Assembly (NCBI RefSeq): GCF_001423945.1
Contig: NZ_LMPU01000009.1
Location: forward strand, 124,416 to 188,415
Length of the DNA: 64,000 nucleotides
Origin: Pedobacter sp. Leaf194
GTDB lineage: Bacteria > Bacteroidota > Bacteroidia > Sphingobacteriales > Sphingobacteriaceae
Reading direction: 5' to 3'
Shown here: positions 60,809-64,000 of the stretch, piece by piece
How positions within the stretch are numbered: the stretch's first letter is position 1
How the letters are laid out: every line of letters begins with the position of its first letter
The notes under the pieces: generated by a model
What the model saw: the letters and a program-made list of their open reading frames with translations, nothing else
Databases searched by the model: none
What the model was told of the DNA's origin: nothing
Made by a program: the position numbers and the translations under genes

Positions 60809-62044
60809 TTATTGAGATTTTAATGCCTTTACTACATTCAATTTAGACATTCGCCAGGCAGGGTAAACGCCCGAAACCATGCCGAAAAGCAAGCAAGCAA
60901 TGAGGCTGTAAAAAAGCACTGTGAAATTAATGCTGAGGTGCATATTTGAGATTAAATTTGCGCCGTTTATAAGGTAAATTATAATGGCAGAAAGCACTAC
61001 ACCTATAATGCCACCTAAAAAAGTAAGAATTAAATTTTCGACCATAAATTGGTAAACAAGTGTTTTAGACGATGCGCCAAAAGCCTTTCTTACGCCAATT
61101 TCAGATGACCGCTCCATAATTCTTGTAATGTTTATATTCACCAGGTTTATTGTTGGCAGCAGCAAAAACAAGAGTACAAGTAAACCCAATATCGAAACCA
61201 CCCTTGTTGAACCATTATTTGTTCCATCGCCAAAGACTCTTCTGGTCATACTGGCAAAAAATGGATCTGCATTGCTATAAATGTGATCGAAATCTTTAGG
61301 TACCGGAACTTTCTTCATCATTTGATTGTATTCCTTCTGCATCATCGGAACATCGGCTTTATTTTTAGCCAGCAAAACCGCGTTGAAAGACCCCATCAAG
61401 TCGGTGTTATTTTTTATTTCTTTAGCCAGCGTGTAAGGCAAATACATGTCGCCACTAAAATTATACAGCGTTTTGGAAACATTTGCGACCACACCAATTA
61501 CCCGGTAATTAATATTATCTGCTGAGATATATTTCCCGATAACATTTTCTTCATCACCAAAGTAAGCCTTCTTAATTTCCTCAGAAATGACTGCAACTAA
61601 AGCAGAATTATCGATGTCTTTTTGCGAAAATGGCTTGCCTTCCAGAAACTTGTATTCGAGTACATTCCAGTAATCGGCGTTGGTGTACTTATATTCTATC
61701 ACAATTTTTTTATTGTTCACGTAAGCATTGGAGGCCTTCGCTCCCGATGAAATGCCCATCATTTCAACATTTTTTAATTTTGAAACATAATGTTCGAAGA
61801 AATAATAGGAAACGTCACTTCTGTTCATCCAACCCTGTTTTTCATTTTTGTACTCCATCGTGGCAACGTAAAGTGACCGATCTCTTTTGTAATCGGGATA
61901 GTCGGGGCTCAAAATTTTATCTACAAAGGCCGTTGCGACCATTAATATTGTTAAGGTAAAGCTTATCCCAAACAGGCTGATGAAAGTGAAGAACTTTCTT
62001 CGTTTTAACACAGCCAAGGCGATTTTGAAGTAATTTTTTAGCAT
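60809..62044 (-). CDS. ABC transporter permease, MacB/FtsX-type (first)
   Basis: A 411-residue homologue of the neighbouring permease: MLKNYFKIALAVLKRRKFFTFISLFGISF, periplasmic domain, and C-terminal helices with SSEIGVRKAFGASSKTLVYQF. The two genes would form a heterodimeric permease, as FtsX-type pairs often do in Bacteroidota. It follows the ATPase gene by 9 bp. Confidence 0.9.
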   Translation of the reverse strand: MLKNYFKIALAVLKRRKFFTFISLFGISFTLTILMVATAFVDKILSPDYPDYKRDRSLYVATMEYKNEKQGWMNRSDVSYYFFEHYVSKLKNVEMMGISSGAKASNAYVNNKKIVIEYKYTNADYWNVLEYKFLEGKPFSQKDIDNSALVAVISEEIKKAYFGDEENVIGKYISADNINYRVIGVVANVSKTLYNFSGDMYLPYTLAKEIKNNTDLMGSFNAVLLAKNKADVPMMQKEYNQMMKKVPVPKDFDHIYSNADPFFASMTRRVFGDGTNNGSTRVVSILGLLVLLFLLLPTINLVNINITRIMERSSEIGVRKAFGASSKTLVYQFMVENLILTFLGGIIGVVLSAIIIYLINGANLISNMHLSINFTVLFYSLIACLLFGMVSGVYPAWRMSKLNVVKALKSQ

Positions 62045-62053
62045 AGCTGAAAT

Positions 62054-62719
62054 TTATTGAACTTGAGAACCATCAAAAAGGCGGACCAACCGATGTGTTT
62101 TATGCGCCATACTTTCATCGTGCGTAACCATTACGATTGTTGTGCCTTCATTTTTATTTAGATTGATAAGGATTTCCATAATCTCGTTTCCCATCGCACT
62201 ATCCAGGTTTCCGGTAGGCTCATCAGCCAAAATAATTTGAGGATTGCCCACAATTGCCCGTGCAATGGCAACCCGTTGCCTTTGCCCGCCAGAAAGTTGT
62301 GTAGGAAAGTGCTTTAAACGATTACTTAAACCAACTTTTTCCAAGGCTTCGGTTGCCAATCTTTTTCGCTCCTTTGCTGATGATGTGCGGTACAACAGAG
62401 GTAACTCAACATTATCCAAAACCTGCAAGTCGTTAATTAAATGATAACTTTGAAATATAAAACCGAGTTTGTGGTTTCTGAACTTTGCCAGTTTCTCATC
62501 AGAAAAGCTGCTAATATCCTGACTATCGATTTTTATATTTCCCTTTGAAGGCTCATCCAGCAAGCCCATGATGTTGAGCAGCGTGCTTTTGCCACAACCA
62601 GACGGGCCCATTATCGACAAAAACTCACCTTTGGCAATGTCCAGACTAATCCCATTTATCGCCAGCGTTTCTACCGTATCTGTTCGGTAAACTTTTTCAA
62701 TATTTTGTAAGCGTATCAT
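62054..62719 (-). CDS. ABC transporter ATP-binding protein, MacB/LolD-type
   Basis: A 221-residue ATPase: Walker A GPSGCGKST, Q-loop FQSYHLINDLQV, signature LSGGQRQRVAIARAI, Walker B IILADEPTGNLD and H-loop VTHDESMAHKT. It lies 26 bp after the TolC-family gene. Confidence 0.96.
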   Translation of the reverse strand: MIRLQNIEKVYRTDTVETLAINGISLDIAKGEFLSIMGPSGCGKSTLLNIMGLLDEPSKGNIKIDSQDISSFSDEKLAKFRNHKLGFIFQSYHLINDLQVLDNVELPLLYRTSSAKERKRLATEALEKVGLSNRLKHFPTQLSGGQRQRVAIARAIVGNPQIILADEPTGNLDSAMGNEIMEILINLNKNEGTTIVMVTHDESMAHKTHRLVRLFDGSQVQ

Positions 62720-62745
62720 ATTGTATAATTAGTGATTAAGATTTA

Positions 62746-64000
62746 TTAATAAGTTATTTTGCTGTTTTTTTCGAAATCATAGAGTGATAGGTACCTTAAC
62801 TGGTAGTAAGCGCCCCAAAAATCGCGAAGCGAAGAAACATAATCTCGCTTCGCAGTATCGTTTTCCTGGAAGGCGATGCTTAAATCGGTGATGCTTAAAT
62901 TGCCCAGCACATAACGCTCACTTGCGATTTTGTATTTTTCGGCAGCAATTTTCTCAGCGGCATCCGTTAGCTTAATTTGCTCTTTCATCATATTAAAAAG
63001 CGTTACCTGCGTTACTATTTGCTGCTTAAAGGTTTGCTTATCCTGTTCTACAGCGTAAGCTATAAATTGCTCATTCGCCTGCGCGGTTTTAGTTCTTGAT
63101 TTGGAACGCCCCCAATCCATAACCGGAATTGATAACTGTAACTCAACTGATTGCTGGTTTTTTGGGTTGCGGTAAACATCAAAAGCCGTTAAGCCAGCGT
63201 TAGAATAGCCAAGATTGGCTTTCAAAGTTGCCTTCAAACCGTTTTCACCTCTTGCTTTGGCAACATCTCTTTTGGCTTCGGCAAGCCGGCGAATAAAACC
63301 AATTGCATCAGAACGGTTTTCAAAAGCTTCCGTTAGCACTTTCTCTGTTGCAACCGTCATCTTGGCCACCACCTGAGGCATATTTAACTTTATCCTGTCA
63401 TCGCCCTCCATGCCCGTATAACTGCGGAGGTTTAAGGTAGCAATTTCAACATCACGCTTAGCAGTACCCACGGCTTTTTGAGCGTTTAACACTTCCAGTT
63501 GCAACTGCAAAATTTCATTTTTAGAAATTTTGCCTAATTCAAATTTTGTATCGGCAATGGACAATATTCGTTTAGTATTGGCATAATTTAAATCGGCAAT
63601 ATCAAGATTTACCTGCGCCAATAATAAATCGAAAAAAAATTCGCTTACCGTAATGGATATCTTCTCCTGAGTTTCGATAAAGGTTTGCTTGCTTTCATTG
63701 TATTTTAAAGGCTCGATTTTTTTATCCCATTTCAGACTGTTAAACTGCAAAAGTGGCTGTGTGTAACCGATGCCGTATGGTATGCCGTTATAAAGAACAT
63801 TATTCCGGTCAAAATCATCGAATCTTTGCAGTTGGGTTGTACCATAAATTGTTCCGCCGGTTGCAGCAATACTCTGGGTAAAATTTAACGTAAGCGAAGA
63901 ATTATCGTAATGTACGGGTTGAAAAAGGATTGTTCCATTTGGCTGCTGAACCTGGGTATAAGTTTTTGTATAGCCGGGCAAAACGCCTTCGAGCGCTAAT
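62746..64000 (-). CDS. TolC-family outer-membrane efflux protein, 5' part missing
   Basis: The frame stays open to the right edge, so the true start is outside. About 418 residues are visible, with the two-fold TolC layout of long coiled-coil helices (QIATLNLRSYTGMEG, RRLAEAKRDVAKARGENGLKATLKANLGYSN, ELQLSIPVMDWGRSKSRTKTAQANEQF). With the ABC genes it forms a tripartite export system; the HlyD-type adaptor is absent here and may lie beyond the edge. Confidence 0.9.
   Translation of the reverse strand, partial: LALEGVLPGYTKTYTQVQQPNGTILFQPVHYDNSSLTLNFTQSIAATGGTIYGTTQLQRFDDFDRNNVLYNGIPYGIGYTQPLLQFNSLKWDKKIEPLKYNESKQTFIETQEKISITVSEFFFDLLLAQVNLDIADLNYANTKRILSIADTKFELGKISKNEILQLQLEVLNAQKAVGTAKRDVEIATLNLRSYTGMEGDDRIKLNMPQVVAKMTVATEKVLTEAFENRSDAIGFIRRLAEAKRDVAKARGENGLKATLKANLGYSNAGLTAFDVYRNPKNQQSVELQLSIPVMDWGRSKSRTKTAQANEQFIAYAVEQDKQTFKQQIVTQVTLFNMMKEQIKLTDAAEKIAAEKYKIASERYVLGNLSITDLSIAFQENDTAKRDYVSSLRDFWGAYYQLRYLSLYDFEKNSKITY

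Overview
The window is chromosomal DNA of a Bacteroidota bacterium, most likely a soil or plant-associated member of the Sphingobacteriaceae (Pedobacter or Mucilaginibacter type). The evidence is one SusC/SusD pair, many secreted glycosidases with Bac-type signal peptides or lipoboxes, a moderately AT-rich composition, TTTG/TAnnTTTG-like promoters and RhaM, FAH and GalM style sugar genes. No rRNA, tRNA, CRISPR array, transposase or phage gene was seen.

Region 1 (1-28,400, all minus strand) is the core of a large pectin polysaccharide utilization locus. In order of transcription: susC and susD (28016-22882, ending at a clear terminator), then a separate long operon starting at 22495 with two PL1-type pectate lyases, a 1050-residue beta-helix/TIM-barrel protein, a GH140 apiosidase-type enzyme, a GH43 lipoprotein, a beta-propeller enzyme, a sialate O-acetylesterase-like esterase, a GH2, a GH78, a DUF3826 protein, a sialidase-like propeller, an STN-esterase fusion and the start of a Tat-exported sugar isomerase/epimerase that runs off the left edge.

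Region 2 (28,440-34,430) holds a second DUF3826 gene with a cytoplasmic FucI-like isomerase, a divergent AraC regulator, and an SSS symporter followed by a DapA/NanA-like aldolase. Region 3 (34,529-46,771) is a five-gene minus-strand operon: a candidate GH138, an (alpha/alpha)6 MGH1-like enzyme, GH28, GH95 and a GH2 with malectin-like modules. GH140, GH138-like, GH95, GH78, GH28, PL1, GH43 and sialidase-like propellers together point to rhamnogalacturonan II, the pectin that carries apiose, L-galactose or fucose, rhamnose, Kdo and Dha. The target is inferred from families; no activity can be seen in sequence.

Region 4 (47,107-49,914, plus strand) is an oxidative deoxysugar operon (SDR dehydrogenase, FAH-type diketo acid hydrolase, mutarotase, lactonase) for L-fucose or L-rhamnose, which suits the polymer. 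Next come a secreted aldose 1-epimerase, a HAD phosphatase-like gene with a NUDIX-type regulator, a second AraC regulator, a small lipoprotein and an Hsp70-like ATPase.

Region 5 (55,412-64,000, minus strand) is unrelated to sugars: a possible 31-residue membrane peptide, a GAF histidine kinase, and a TolC / ABC ATPase / two FtsX-type permeases / NtrC / NtrB cluster cut by the right edge.

Regulatory sequence is unusually informative. A TAACCAAA-TTATAAA-type element precedes seven minus-strand units or sites, and the susC and PL1 promoters share a two-part module about 140-150 bp long.
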